Assembly (NCBI GenBank): GCA_935421135.1
Contig: OW285187.1
Coordinates: forward strand, 26,784,429 to 26,848,428
DNA length: 64,000 nt
Direction of reading: 5' to 3'
Source: Bugulina stolonifera
Taxonomy: Eukaryota > Bryozoa > Gymnolaemata > Cheilostomatida > Bugulidae
The position numbers and the translations under genes are program-made. The first letter of the stretch is position 1. Every line of letters begins with the position of its first letter. The notes below the pieces were generated by a model. That model was not told where the DNA came from and ran no database searches. It was given only the letters and a program-made list of their open reading frames with translations. Shown in pieces: positions 31,376 to 45,371 of the stretch.

Positions 31376-34300
31376 GCTCGGTTTACAGGCCTGTAGGTAA
31401 TTTGTTGAACAAAGCAAAACCCTTGTTTTAATGATTTTACTTATTCCATTGAGTCAGTCCATGTGCCAATAGCCAGTTTTAAGTTGCTGGATAGTCATGT
31501 CTATGCTGCCTATTAGTACTTGTATGATCATTCTACTTGTTCTATTTGCTATATTATTCAGTCAGGTTTTATTCTATTCAGTTTTGTTCATTCGCAGTAA
31601 TTATTATAATTTTATCTTAGATGGAGTTGTCTGCTTCTGTATTATTTTACATGGAAAGAAAACTCCAAAATACAACTTTTATAACTGTATCATACCTGTA
31701 CAGTTTTGTTTGGCTCTACATGATATCAGTGTTGGGTGGCGGACTAGTCAATAATATTCTATTAAGATTGGACCAGTTAATTTGGTTAAGGTGTTAAAAC
31801 ACTTGTAAATTGTAAGAAAATGTTTATGAAAGTTGGATGCAAATAGTCGATTGCTGATTTCTGCAGATCTTGTCATAAACTAATCAGCTTGTAATACTTA
31901 CATGTATATAAAATCTTACTTTGGTTTTTAATAAGGCATCCATACAGTTCCCACACTCCTGCTGCCAGATTTATAAAATTTCAATATGTAGTTTAAAACT
32001 TTGCAAACTGATTGTTCTTGATCTAGTATATAAATTTATTGATGTTGCACATTTCACTACACATACCATTCTTGACAGGATGTCAGTAGGTCTATGGCCA
32101 GCACAATGGTAAGAGTTCATTTTTTAACAAAATGAATAAAGTGAAACAGTTACGCGCACTGCTAGATGTATGACATAACTGTATCTTTTTGTACATAAGA
32201 CTTGCTAACTACAGTCTGTAATATGCAGAAATGTAGAAACAACAAATGATGAGGATTAACTGCCTATGGATACTGTTTGCATTATAACATATAATATTGT
32301 GGGAGTCATAATGTAACAGTATAGCATAGTGATTAGCAGTAATGTCAACCATATCATAAATCTATATTATGTCAATTAACACCCTTGCTGACAATGTATT
32401 TATTTTCTATATAAATATACATTATATAAAATAATCAGATATAAACTTAAAGAACCTTGTTAGGCTACTTCTGAAGTTATCTTTGGCAGTGTTACACTCT
32501 ACCTTATAGGATTATTCTTATAATGGTATTAAAGGTAGGAACTACACAAAGGATCAACTGGTATATAAAGCAATTAGTAGGATTTAGTATTAATAACACT
32601 ATTATTTATATGTTATTATCTTTGTTTAGCCCATTCATCTGTAAAATTATAACTGCTGCCAATGTGTATAGTTTAACAGCAAACAGTCATTAGCTGTAAT
32701 TAAGGCAACCTAAAAATGATTTTAGTGGAGGAAATTCAATTATACATCTCAGGTATATTAATTCCTTTCATCAATCTGCAGACAACAACAGCAAACAGCT
32801 CTATATATAGACTGTAGGACTTTAGGCTTTTCACATCCCCAAAGAAAATTGTCCAACGCAAACCAAATACTGATGTAGATGCATGAATGTGTTGGATGAC
32901 ATACTTATGAAGGGAGGGGGATTCAATGTTGTGGTAAGATGGTGCAGCTTCGGTGGAGAGGGAAGGGGGAGGGACTCAGGAACACTTGCCATGTCAAGAT
33001 TGGTGAGCATCAAATGGATGATATTATTTGTTTCACTTTGTTTACATGTACATGTAGGCCTACATGCAGGTTGAACACTGATTTCACTACTTTTGCTTCT
33101 ACTTCTATTACTACACTGCCACCACTACTACTACTACACTGCCACCACCACTACTACTATTGCTTGTTGTGTTTGTTTTTGGGGTTTCGAAGAATGAACC
33201 CACTTACTATCGATGATTTTGCTTCCATACCCCAATTAGTAAATATAATAATTAACTATGAAAATGATCCATTCCATACATTTACTAACTACTTATTAAA
33301 TTTTAGATAGTTTTATTCTATTGTAGTAAAATAAGCCTACTTTTAGTACAGTAACACTGATCTCTATGCCTTCAATTGATTTTTGTTTCGCAAATAATAT
33401 GCCATGAATCAGATAAGATAAACATCCCTTTCTCTTGGACACCGGACAGATGTGGTGACCTTGGGGTTCACACAAACTCACATTCTAGTATAATATTATT
33501 ACTATTACATATTGTATTATACATTATATTGTATTATGAATTATTATAATTATAATTATTTATAATTTCATGTATATTGTATATTGTAGCCATCACTCAC
33601 TATACAGTGAATAAGGTTGATAATATCTATCTTGTGGTTTACCAACTTGTTATTTTCTCTGTTTTCAACAGTCTATCCATCATTTATCATCAATACTGCA
33701 ATAAATAGTGGAATGACTGGCAGCCAACCATTACCAAGTTATAGAGCTTCATAAATAATATAACACAGCTCATAGCTGACACCAGGAATAGGAATTGCAT
33801 GGGCTTGTGCATGTCATATTTGATTATAAAATGCAGGATTGTATATAATATTGCATCATACATGTATTTATGCAGTTTGAGTTTGAAGAGAAGTGTGTAT
33901 ATTTATCTACCAGTCCCTACGCCCACATTTATAGCATTCTACCAATGTACTTGCCCCCACCAACTTAGTTTGAAGTAGTTCAATTGTGTTACAGACTTCA
34001 AAACAGCTGTACATACATGTAGATAGACTGTGGGCATATATCTAACTTTTCTACTTTGTTTACTTTATATGCTGATCATTAATGAGTCTCCAAAGTTTCC
34101 TCTTCAATTAAAGTTTAATAAATTGTGTTCATCAACTAAACTTGTGAAGCTAATATATAATTAATTAGACAGTTGTGTAAAAAGATTTTATATATATTTA
34201 TATTTCTACTTGAATTGCAGGTGTAAGAACATTGATTAAAATATATGATATATAATATATGAGCTGAATGGAATAGTCCTATGTAATGTGTTACAGAATA

Positions 34301-34954
34301 AATAACATTGTTATAACAATCAATAATATGCTAAGTTTACTGCAGTAATCAATATAAAATAGATATAACAATGATATTATATGCTACTACTAACAGCTCT
34401 ATGGATATGCTATTAATACATACATATGTACATGTATATTATAATAATATGCTCTAGTATAAATGATAATAATATAATATGATAACAATAAGGATACTAC
34501 TTGTTATTTATTTGATAATTTTAAACTATTATGATAAGTATATGATGTATAACATGACAAATATCTAACAATTAGTAGAGAAATCCTTTGGTCAGCCTGT
34601 ATCTGATTGTGTTAATCATAATTTGTAAAAACTACAGATTCAAATTTTCTCACTTCAACAAAAATATAACAACGGTTTTAATATAATTTTGCATGTCTGT
34701 TTCACTTTCAACAACAACTTAGCACTTTGCACTGACTGCAAACGACTGCAGCTTGAATAATGAGCATGCTATTGCTGGAAATGGATTCCATTCTGTTTTG
34801 TGCACATAAAAATATTATAAAAGAATAAATAGCACACAGAAAAATTGGTTAACTTGCGTAACTTGGCTTATAAATCCAGGACGAAATTGGCCGAGATTCA
34901 GTAACAAACATTGATTGTATCACTGGATTGCATATTCTAAATTATACTATTTCT

Positions 34955-34960
34955 TTTATT
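34955..34960 (-). terminator. Candidate polyadenylation signal for the RBM24/38-like gene
   Basis: AATAAA on the minus strand (TTTATT on +), 37 nt after the stop codon. Other AATAAA words occur further downstream in this AT-rich DNA, so the true site is uncertain. Confidence 0.3.
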
Positions 34961-34996
34961 ATTATACTATTATTTAAAAATAGCATGTTAGAGAAA

Positions 34997-37900
34997 TTAC
35001 TGAAGTCTGGTGTCCGCTGGAATAGGTTGGTAAGGCATTCCGAGCTGAGCGGTGGCTGGAGGGAAGAAACACTGTGGCATGCTGTAAGCGGTAGTGACAG
35101 CAGGAGCCTGAGCAAAGTCAAGGCCAGGTGGGGCGATGCCGGGGTAGCCATATGCAGCATACTCGGCAGCCAGAGCAGGGTACTGTCCTCCAGCTGGTGG
35201 GCTGATCTGAGCAGGTTGCAACAGAGGCAGCTGAGATATGGGCAGAACTCCAGGCATTCCAGGCATGTAAAATGGATGAGGCAATCTGCAAACATATTGA
35301 TTATGCTATAATAATGTTGTGTTATGCTATAATATTAAAAATACTATTATTTTAAATGAATGGTGCTGTTGATGAATACAAAAGTTTTCTGCTTGTGTGC
35401 AAATAAATGGTTAATAGTTTGATGAAGTATTTTATGCTATTATCTCCAGCAAATTAGAAAAAATCTAGAAGAATGGCAAAATGATGAATTACTCTAGCCA
35501 TTAGATTCACTCTGGCACTCCAAATTGTCAAACAACATTAACACTCCTGAAGGTCAGGGAGAAGCATGCAAATAAAACCCATACAGTATTTAGTGATCAA
35601 CTCTTGTGTGTGTGAGACATGAATATGATTGTGTGGTTTGTATAATTGCTGCTGAATTATTCACTCATTCAGCTATAGATATTTTTCTCTTGTATTGGAC
35701 CAAACTATTGAGCTCATATATAATATTCTCTTTCGATGTGCCGTTTGCCGTCTCTTTTGTGTTTTTGAAGAACAGCTTTTAGTGTGGCAAAGATTAAGTA
35801 CAATAGATGGCTGTTGACAGTAGTGTGTTGGAATTGCCAAATAATCAATGACTACCTTAAATATTTATTGAATTTTCTCACAACTTAAATGCAGGTAACT
35901 GGACAAGCATATAAAGGCACTCAGACGCTAGCTAACTTTTGTGCCTGTTGAAGTAGTGCTGAGTGATTAAAATTCCAGTACACCATAATTAGCAGTGACA
36001 CAAACATGGTAAGATATTATAGCACATAACAGTTATAATTGCTAAACTGCAAACTTTGAACAGGAACTATTGAAGGTGAGAAGAAGGATTCAGAGCTAGT
36101 TGCACTGAAACAGGGTTGGAGATGGTCAAGTGCAACCAACCCACTGGTGGATCTACAGAATCATTCTAGTACCAAGCCGAAAACAGAAATAATTATTCTG
36201 GCAATGAAAGCAACCCACTCCACACTTCAAACTAACAGAACACCAATTCTATATTTAAATAGACCTGCTTTGTTTTGTAGGAACAAACAGTGTGGTGGCA
36301 GTGTTCATCTAAACGTAGATTGAGACCTAGACAGACTGCTCGGGCCTAGTAGTAGAGTAGCCGCTGCTCCGGCGTTGGTCATGTGACTTTGATCATGTGA
36401 CGACGATACTGCTGACAGAGATACATAAATATTCAGACTATTGCTAAAACCCTAGGCAGTCGTTTTCATCGTATATAGGACCCTTCCTACTGTTATCAAG
36501 AGAGATAACACAAATGGTGTTGAAAGTAATGTTGCTCCAAATTACATTATTAAGCTGATAAAGTCAAACTCTTTGAATGTTAAGTGTTGACATTCTACAA
36601 ACTTCTAGGTAAAGATAACATACCCGATTTGTTGAGCATATGGGTTCATGGAAAACGCCGTCGCTGGGCTGATGGTGGTGGCTAAAATATAATAAAGTTC
36701 AAAAGATTATAAATGAATTTAGCAGGTTTTTTTAGAAGCCACACATTACTGGTGATTTAGAGTTTGAGTACACACTGTAGAGCAGCCTTTGTCTGTAATC
36801 ATAATGGTGGCCAAATGTCACCAGTAATGATACACTTTGATGAGAGAGGTAGACAAGTGTAAGTCAAATCCTACATCTACTAGTTTATACAGTTCTGTTT
36901 ACCAGTGTTAGCACTGTGGTCTTAAATGCTTTGTGGCCAGAATGTGCACATGTCTTTAGTTACAAGTACTATAATGATAAATGGATTTAAACCTGAAGGG
37001 TATTCATTATAAATAGGGAACTAACTATACTAGCAATGGGCATGGCAGATAACAACCCAAACCACCAACACAAGTGCTTTGCATAAAAATGGGTAGGGTA
37101 GCTCTAAATGATTCTAAATAGAGACCAGCATGTGAGGTTTTCAGACTATACAGTGTGAAGTCATGTGTATGTATATACAGTAGGTAAATAAGAGTAAACT
37201 CACGTGTGGAGGCTGAAGTCGTTGTGCGTGGCTTAGCTCCGAGGTAGGCAAGGTTCACATTGGCTTTCCTTCCATCTATGACAGGGTTAGGGTCCTGTAT
37301 TGCAGCAGCAGCATCTTTTTGATCAAACATCGTAACCTAATAATTAAAATTAAACTTTATATAAACACTATAAATAATTAAAAGGATGATTACATGGCGT
37401 TGTATAGTTTGATCACTGATGGCACAAAAGCCTTTGGTAGATATTTTCAAACAGGCAATCATTTTTAATTTTAGAAATGAAAATCTAACCACTTTAATGG
37501 GATACTTGAGCTGCTAGTTTAATCAAAGGCATTAAATTAAATCAGTGTCAAAACTCAGAACAAGTTCAAGTTCTCATGAGGTGCTTTGGTATAGCCCTAG
37601 TAGTAGTGCTTATGTAAATATCTGAAGGGTGTTGATATTGGGATTAATACCCTTAGCCAAATATAGTTGAGGTAAATATAGGGTTGGAAAATGAACCATT
37701 AAGTAGTATTTGAAACCTCCTGGTCTCTGGTTGATTATAGGAGCCTCCATATACACTATGACTATCATGTAGGAAAAAGAACCAGTTTATTGGTAGTTAA
37801 TATATTATGGCAAATGAATGCAAATCTATGTGCATGTGTGAAAATATAACCACATAAAACTATCAAGTCATATTATGTAGTCACAATTTGCTACATGATA

Positions 37901-38349
37901 CCTATTCATTTATTGAAAAGGAAGAATTATCATACGGAAATAATGCTTACTGGCATATACACAATAAGGGTTGCTGAATTTTACATATCTTATTCAGTGG
38001 TGTGGGCCTATTAATACATGTATTTTACAAACAGAAGGCAATAGTAAAATCAAGTTTTAAGAAGAATTCTCAGGTGCAATTGCTGGAACGAAAGCACAGA
38101 TTTACCGATATCATAATTATGGTGAAATGGACAAATATAAGAATAAAAGTAAGAAAGATTATTGCAACTTACGAATCCGTATCCTTTGCTTTTATTCGTC
38201 AATCTGTCTGTGATGACGACAGCTTCCTCTATCTTCCCGTACTTATCGAAATGTTCTTTTAGTGTTTCGTCACTCGTGTGGTATGGCAATCCACCGACAA
38301 ACAATTTGGTGTATGTTGTATCTCGGTTTGTCACTCCAGGTCCAGCCAT
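34997..38349 (-). CDS. RBM24: RBM24/RBM38-like RNA-binding protein with one RRM
   Basis: Binds mRNA, and in animals the family controls splicing and mRNA stability. Exons: 38349-38173, 37336-37204, 36681-36624, 35285-34997; 218 aa (human RBM24 about 236). The RRM spans about residues 12-91, with RNP2 LFVGGL (16-21) and RNP1 KGYGFVTM (55-62), followed by the family signature [23 protein letters not shown]. The C-terminal half is Ala/Pro/Tyr-rich low complexity ([16 protein letters not shown]) and ends in ADTRLQ, like the TDRMQ-type end of vertebrate RBM24. An in-frame ATG 36 nt upstream (38385) exists; the shorter start is chosen because it leaves a family-like N-terminus before [14 protein letters not shown]24 and RBM38 cannot be told apart here, so the symbol is a family label. 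Confidence 0.93.
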
Positions 38350-38494
38350 AGTTACTAAGTTTATGTGAGTAGAATAAATAAGCACACAAATAAATTATGA
38401 AAACACACACTACACTCAAAGCTATAAACACAGCTCTAGCGAGATATCTTTCACAATCAACCAACAAACTAACCAGTTCTGCCAAACGACACTA

Positions 38495-38500
38495 CTTATA
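38495..38500 (-). promoter_or_regulatory. TATA-like box upstream of the RBM24/38-like gene
   Basis: TATAAG on the minus strand (within AATATAAGTAG), 146 nt before the start codon. This would give a 5' UTR of roughly 110-120 nt. Motif-only call in AT-rich DNA. Confidence 0.3.
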
Positions 38501-41479
38501 TTGCTACTTGCATAGACACCACGTGCTATGAATAAACCCAGCCATGTTTCTTTGTTAACTTTAGCTTAAGCTCCACCCCTCTTATTGCTCTACTGTTGGT
38601 ATAGGTTATGCATACACAATGGGGCCTTAGAATATATGGCATTATGATTTTATTATGCGTGGTTGTTTAGTGGTTATTCAAGGCGATTTTACTGCACATT
38701 CAACTCAACAAACTGTATAGTAGGTAGTCAATGTCTAGTAGCTGGATAGCTGTCAAATCAAAATAAATGTATTCTACTAACTGGCACTATTTGACATGTT
38801 AGTTCTGCCTTAGACATATAATATTCACCACAAAGCTAATCCCTGCAGCCTCCAACATTATGTACTGGACAATAATGATAATTACATGTATTATATTGTT
38901 ACAAAGTATATATTATGTATATAAAAGTTATATATAACATAATTATGTAGACCTATGATAACAGAGCTATAGAAAATTAAACATTTAGATTTATTGTGAT
39001 GTTCTTGAATAAAATGTAATCTGCAGAAAGTTTTCCATGAGATTAAAGCTATTTTCAGCATAATCTATTGTTTTTATATTGGTTGTATAACAAAAGCAGG
39101 AAATACATGCACACTGGTATTATGAGGTTGATATACCTTAATTGCCTACAGTTTGCAATTTATACCTTAGTTAGACTAAACTAACCTCTTCTGGTAGCGG
39201 ATTAATTATCACTCTAACTAGTGTAAGGTAATTTGACATTTATAGCAGGATTTCCCTAACAAAGGCATTGACCAGTAAAATCCCTTTATTTGTGTGATTA
39301 ATTTGCTGTAACCTTTTACCTGCAGCAGTGTTAGCAGAGGCAGCAGCAGTCCCGGATGACTGTAGTGAATATTGAGTGCTTACAACGACAAACACTCCTT
39401 CCTATAGGGGCCAGTTTCTTTATTGACATGAAAGCAATGTTTGCAAAGTTATTAATTAAGTACTGATCAAAAGCAATGAGTATGATAATCAATGACACAG
39501 GTATATGGGTATGTTTTTATCTTGAGCAGCTAAGTTTGTAAAGCATTGTTGTACCTGTAATCTAGTACAAGTGACTTACAGTTAGGTTAACTCTTTGGTC
39601 CCAAAACAGAATTGGCCTACCTTCTCCATATTATTACAGACAAAGGCTATAATATAATACAGTGCAACTAACTGCACCTCCATGTACATGTAAATGTAGG
39701 GTTTGAAAGTTTATACTAAGATTGGAGACCTACAGTGTGGTTTGAGGATATATTTCTTGTAATTCTTCAAGGGGTATCATTATTTGAAAGTGGAGCACCA
39801 TGTTATGTAGATAGATAGGCAGAAGTCATTGATATGATGTGCAAGTTGAAGTTGTTCTTTTGAGTTACAAGACAGTTCTCAGTTCTTAGCATAATTGGTA
39901 TGTATGACATCTACGATACAACAAGAGTGAGAATGACAAAAGAAAATGAAAATATTATTATTATCTTATAAATCTATAATGTACTTCAGCAGTTAACTCT
40001 TGACAATCAGATGAATTTAGTGGTTATGTAATAACTTGTACACTTTACAATTAGTAGAAATTGATAAAAATTTATTTCATAGCCGGATAGTAGAAGTCAA
40101 TGCAAAATGTTCATTTTGTGGCTGACAGAAACTATGTATTCATAGTTTGTTAATTCTAGCTATGTTTGTTTTGTGCAAACTAGACTTGAGTAAATTTGCT
40201 TAGTATCACTTGTTATTAAAACTGTTTTCAAATGCAGCATGAAAATTGAAGTAACCATGTCAGGTGAGACTGCTATTATTGGTATGTTAGTTCAAGAAAA
40301 TATGTTTGCTCGATAACGCTAGAGGAAATTTTCCGAGAATGTGAGCGGTTTTCTAAAGTGAAGGAAAAAGTGGATGGCAGTTGGAAACTAGCAGAAACTA
40401 ATTTTCTCTTTTACATAATTGAGCTGTCAACAAGCGTTTATTGTTACTCCTTAAAAATCCTGCGCCCCTCGTGTACATGTATGTATGTCCAACATAAACA
40501 AGACTTACTCTGTATATATTATTAGGAAAGATAAATTGAGAGAGAAACTGAAGCATGTAGCCTAGAGATGTTACCATTTATTCCCTGCCTAAGAGCGGCC
40601 TTAGGTACCGGATAGTGGCGAGGGACAGTAGATCATTCACCAACGAATAGACCTATGCTAGTTCTTCTTTGTCATCAATTTCCCAACTGTTTTTGGAAAA
40701 TGTGCACATATCTATGTGGCCGATGAACAATAGTAGTAGCCCCGCTTTTGATTCGCTGTTTAATCACACCAAGTAGCTTCGGAATTTAATACTTCCATTC
40801 ATATTTTAAATTTGGAGTTTCCTTGTTCATATTGCAATAATTATTTTTACCTATAAATTGTAACCAGTCTTTGAATTTACATTCACTGCTCAACAACAAT
40901 GGATAACCTGTGGGACCTATTCTAGTGCTGCTTATTTACTGATATAATACACCTTTATCATCCTCTATGAGGGTTACACAAAGCCATGCCATGATAATGC
41001 ACAATTATTGCATAATAATATGCATAGTGCATAATAGTATAAGGAATGGCCAGGGAAAAGTCAATTCAGTACTGGTAATAGCTTTATATATAGTTTACCA
41101 ATCTATTGATATACAGTACAACCAAATGTACATGTAATTCTGCCAGCTGCTAGAGACCATTTTGTGTTATTGAGTACCTCCTACTGCAAAGAGGTGTGAC
41201 CACCTCAATGAATTTGAGTAAAAACAAAAAAGAACAACTGTTGACAAAATCAGGCAAATTAAGACTGACAATGATCAACTCTGTGTGCACAGCTGAGAAC
41301 AGTTTAAGATGACGCAGCACGCTTATTCGACAAAGTAAATTATGTAAAGCTAGTCGTTTTTTAACTGTCACTTGGCACAATTTTTACATCTTCAGTTTGT
41401 TTAAAAGTCTTAGTGAATAATGTTCACAGTAGCTACAGAAAATCTCTTTTAGTTGAGTAAGGTGATAATATTACAATGT

Positions 41480-41545
41480 GAGTAGGAATGTACATGTAAG
41501 TGGGAATGTACATGCAAGTGGGAATGTACATGTAAGTGGGAATGC
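41480..41545. repeat. 18-bp tandem repeat
   Basis: Four copies of GTGGGAATGTACATGTAA-type units, with small differences, in the intergenic spacer. Confidence 0.85.
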
Positions 41546-41851
41546 ATAATAGGCCTACTCATAGACAATTTGCTTCATCTCTGGTGAACTGAGTCTACAT
41601 GTGTGTAGAGCTTGGCCTAACAAGTCTAGGTATGAAACATTGCCTACTTTTACTCTAGAATGGAACATTCTTCAAACAACATAGACCAGTAGTAGCCTAT
41701 TAGATGCATTTGAATAATTGTTTAAAACATTGTAAATATTAGCCTATTAGAACATTGTAGTGGGTGAGGCGTTAGCAGTAGGTAGGTCCCTGGTCTATGA
41801 GTATGAGCTAGTAGTAGGCAGATCCCAGGTCTATCGGCACGAAATAGGCAA

Positions 41852-42237
41852 TCTACATGTATTTTATCTATCTATACCCAAACTCTACATGTATTTTATC
41901 TATCTATACCCAAACTCTACATGTATTTTATCTATCTATACCCAAACTCTACATGTATTTTATCTCTCTATACCCAAACTCTACATGTATTTTATCTATC
42001 TATACCCAAACTCTACATGTATTTTATCTATCTATACCCAAACTCTACATGTATTTTATCTATCTATACCCAAACTCTACATGTATTTTATCTATCTATA
42101 CCCAAACTCTACATGTATTTTATCTATCTATACCCAAACTCTACATGTATTTTATCTATCTATACCCAAACTCTACATGTATTTTATCTATCTATACCCA
42201 AACTCTACATGTATTTTATCTATCTATACCCAAACTC
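41852..42237. repeat. 32-bp minisatellite, about 12 near-identical copies
   Basis: The unit is CTACATGTATTTTATCTATC followed by TATACCCAAACT. Copies are identical except for one CTCTCT variant near 41966. The unit contains no stop in any + frame, so all three + frames stay open across the array. Confidence 0.95.
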
Positions 42238-45200
42238 TTCAAGTTTAAGAATGTTGAAATAACTGTGTTCTGTCTGGTATCAAAATATAGAATATTCTGA
42301 AGCCAATTAACAGTCTTTTATATTTAATTCAAAGACTTCACACTATACTTCAACTGCAAATATATGTTTGCCAATTAATTCTACGCTTGCATTGTGTTGT
42401 AGATGCATTCATATGAGTATATTCTTATAACTTATTCAGCATTTTCCCACTGCAGAGGAATAAAAGGTCGCAGTGATTCACAAATAGTATGAAAGTAAAC
42501 ACTTTGTTATTCCACTATTTATTCTGATGTTGGTTTTGAAAAAATCTCCAATACAGTTAGTTTATCTTTGCAAGCTTCTGAAAAACATAACTGTAGTGAT
42601 TAATTATTATGCATTTAATTTTTACTATATCAAAGGTATGTGTTTGAGGTAAAAGCTGCATGACTATTTGCACAACCAGTAGGCTATATTGATTAGGAGT
42701 TTGAAATGTGATCAACAGATTATAAATAGTATGGTTCTAATACTTTATAAGATTGTTAGCTGATCATGTATACAGCCTTATCTAATTGATATTAACTTTA
42801 GAGGATCAAATGCTAGCAACCTAACAACCATATAAAATCAGTAAAATAGAGTTCAAGTTTAAATACATATTTACAAGCTCAGATAATAACTTTTAGCATT
42901 ATTAATAAGGATTGTAGGAATGCTGCCTACTACCACATCTTTTCACAAAGCACGCATATTAATATTTCATAACCGACAAGACCTTTTGTATAAACTGAAG
43001 GTGTAAAGCCATCCTTTTCTCTACGACCTTGTATATTTATTTCTCTAACTTTTATTTAAAATTTAATTACCGTACTCAGTGCTTGATTCTAGTGGGAAAT
43101 ATATTGAATAATAGTAGTTTTACTGGAGCATATACAATTACAGTGTATATGAAGTCGTAACAAAAGCGTAATCACGTCTAGTATGCTCAGGGATTAAACT
43201 GGATTAATTTTAAAATTTGTATATTCACTGGGCCATAAATTCAATTTTGTAGGAAATTGGAAGAGGTGGTGCAGTCAGGTTAACTTGTAGTTCCGTCGCC
43301 AAACAGTATTACCATTTTTTGTGGAAACATTGGGTTCTTTTTTTTGCCAGAACTAGGCAGCTTATCTTCCATTTTGCAATATTCCCTTAATCACATGGCA
43401 GGGTTGTGGGTATGGCAAGCGTTGAATACTATGGCCATGATAAACACAGTGGAGGAGTGTAAGCATTTCCAATCAGTGAATTAAATTTTGGTTGCTATTT
43501 ATTCACTGCTAATCAACTCACATGGCATGTTTACAAAATGAGTCCACCAGCCAGTCAAATTGGTGAGTGAAATAATGGAACCATTGGTATTTGAGTGGAA
43601 ACACCAGCGTAAAATTCGTCAAAAAAGGCTCTCAGTGTGTTTCCATTTTTACTTTCATGTGTAAGACCTGCCCAAATATCAATTACTAGTGATGGAATAA
43701 ATACTTTTAGTAGGGGAGTGTACTGTCTATTTATTGAAAATGTGCAAGTGCAGCATACTTGTACATATTAAATATGGCCTTTGTAATTACTGAAATTCTG
43801 ATCATATGCATTTGTATAAATTGTATCTCATTGCATGGATGTAACAGGCCGAGCGCCTTCTTAATTGTAAACCTGTTTATATTATGTTAATTGGCAATCT
43901 TCTATAATATTTTCTATTATACCCGACCTTAGGTAGATTGGTCCTCGGCACTTGATGTTATACCTACTTAATGCAATTCTTTTATTATTTGTCAATACTT
44001 GTAAGACTGACTGCTGGTTGTCCTTTTGCTGGAAGCAGATTTTGTATAAGTAGCGATATCTTTGTATGCAGACCAGTTGTCTGCTGGAGCTCAATAAAGT
44101 CACATCTATATTATTATATCATGACACCGGAGTTATCTCTTCTAAACTAATAGACTCTTAGCCTAAGTTCTTCAAGACAAACAGCCATAGTGCTAGGATA
44201 GACTAGGTACAAACATGACTACAGATAAATGCTAGGATAACTCAGCCTATGGGACAGCACTCATGCACAGCATAGCCAGTCAACTAGGTTATCTCACACT
44301 CAGTCCATGTAATAGAACCGAGATCAATAGACCACTCTCGATTCTCTCCTGTGCTCGTACCTCATACATGGCACACAAACATTACAATATTTTATAAATC
44401 ACTAGCGCTAGACATGGAACTACCAACCTGACAATGATGGACATGGCATGAGTAAATATTTATTAATAAAACATACACTGGATGCTCAAATATTTGTTGG
44501 TGAATAGGTGTTGCTTAATATAGTCTTACAAGTTAAAACAAATTTTAATTTGGATAAACACTTCTCTTTTGTTAGATTGTGGTTTTTATACCTTGAGTGC
44601 ACAGTTAAAAGGGAATGGTTACAATTTTTTAATTAATGATGATTTTTACCACAATGGATGAATATAAAAAGGTACAGTTACCTTTGCTATGAAAGGAAGA
44701 GTTGATTCTTGGAGAGTTCACAGAGAAAGGATAGTAAAAATTGTAGAAAATAACTGAACATTATAATAAATATAATAGAGCATTGAATTGAGGTTTGTTG
44801 ACAAAATCCATTTTACAATGCCTCAATTTGTGTTTGAATTATTCTTGAACAATCACTGCTAATTTAAAAATAGCGGGCATAGTGAAAGCCACCACAAAAA
44901 GTTATTTACTTACGAACAGTGATAAGAATGTGTTTTACATACAATCACCGTTGGTTATATCTAGGTGTGTTCTGTTTAATATGGGAATCTTGTTTGCAAT
45001 CTAAATCTCAGAACAATCTATATGAGTGCATTAAAATAAACTACACACAGTACACTACTTTATTATTTGTATCAGATTTGACACTGAAACAAATTTGCTT
45101 AGATAAGTTTGGTGTTTGCATGTTGTGTTGACCCCTACAGCCCATTTCTATCATATGAGAACTAAGTTAAATAATAATATTATACTCCCAGCTTCCACTG

Positions 45201-45371
45201 CACATGCTAGTACAAAGAACATTTGTAGAGAATGGATGACTGGGTAGAATAAACATGGTAGAAAAGCTGTAGAATGTAATCTATGGTTTCAGAGACACTC
45301 TCCCATCATTAGTAAACTGCTCAATGATCGAGAACCTATGCTCAAAACAAGGTGCCAGAAAAAACAGCATA

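Larger units (their letters stand above)
31309..34996. other. Convergent spacer between NT5C3 (+) and the RBM24/38-like gene (-)
   Basis: AT-rich 3.7 kb with both 3' UTRs. A short CTACTA / CCACCA triplet-rich patch lies near 33100-33165. No exon, RNA gene or mobile element is recognised. Confidence 0.5.

Noticed and set aside
41760..42300. Three overlapping + strand open frames of 113-162 codons
   Set aside because: They are produced by the stop-free 32-bp minisatellite. There is no start context, no family match, and the frames are the same repeat read in three registers.
43882..44103. Minus-strand 73-codon open frame
   Set aside because: No recognisable family, no splice context; possibly decayed mobile DNA but not supportable.
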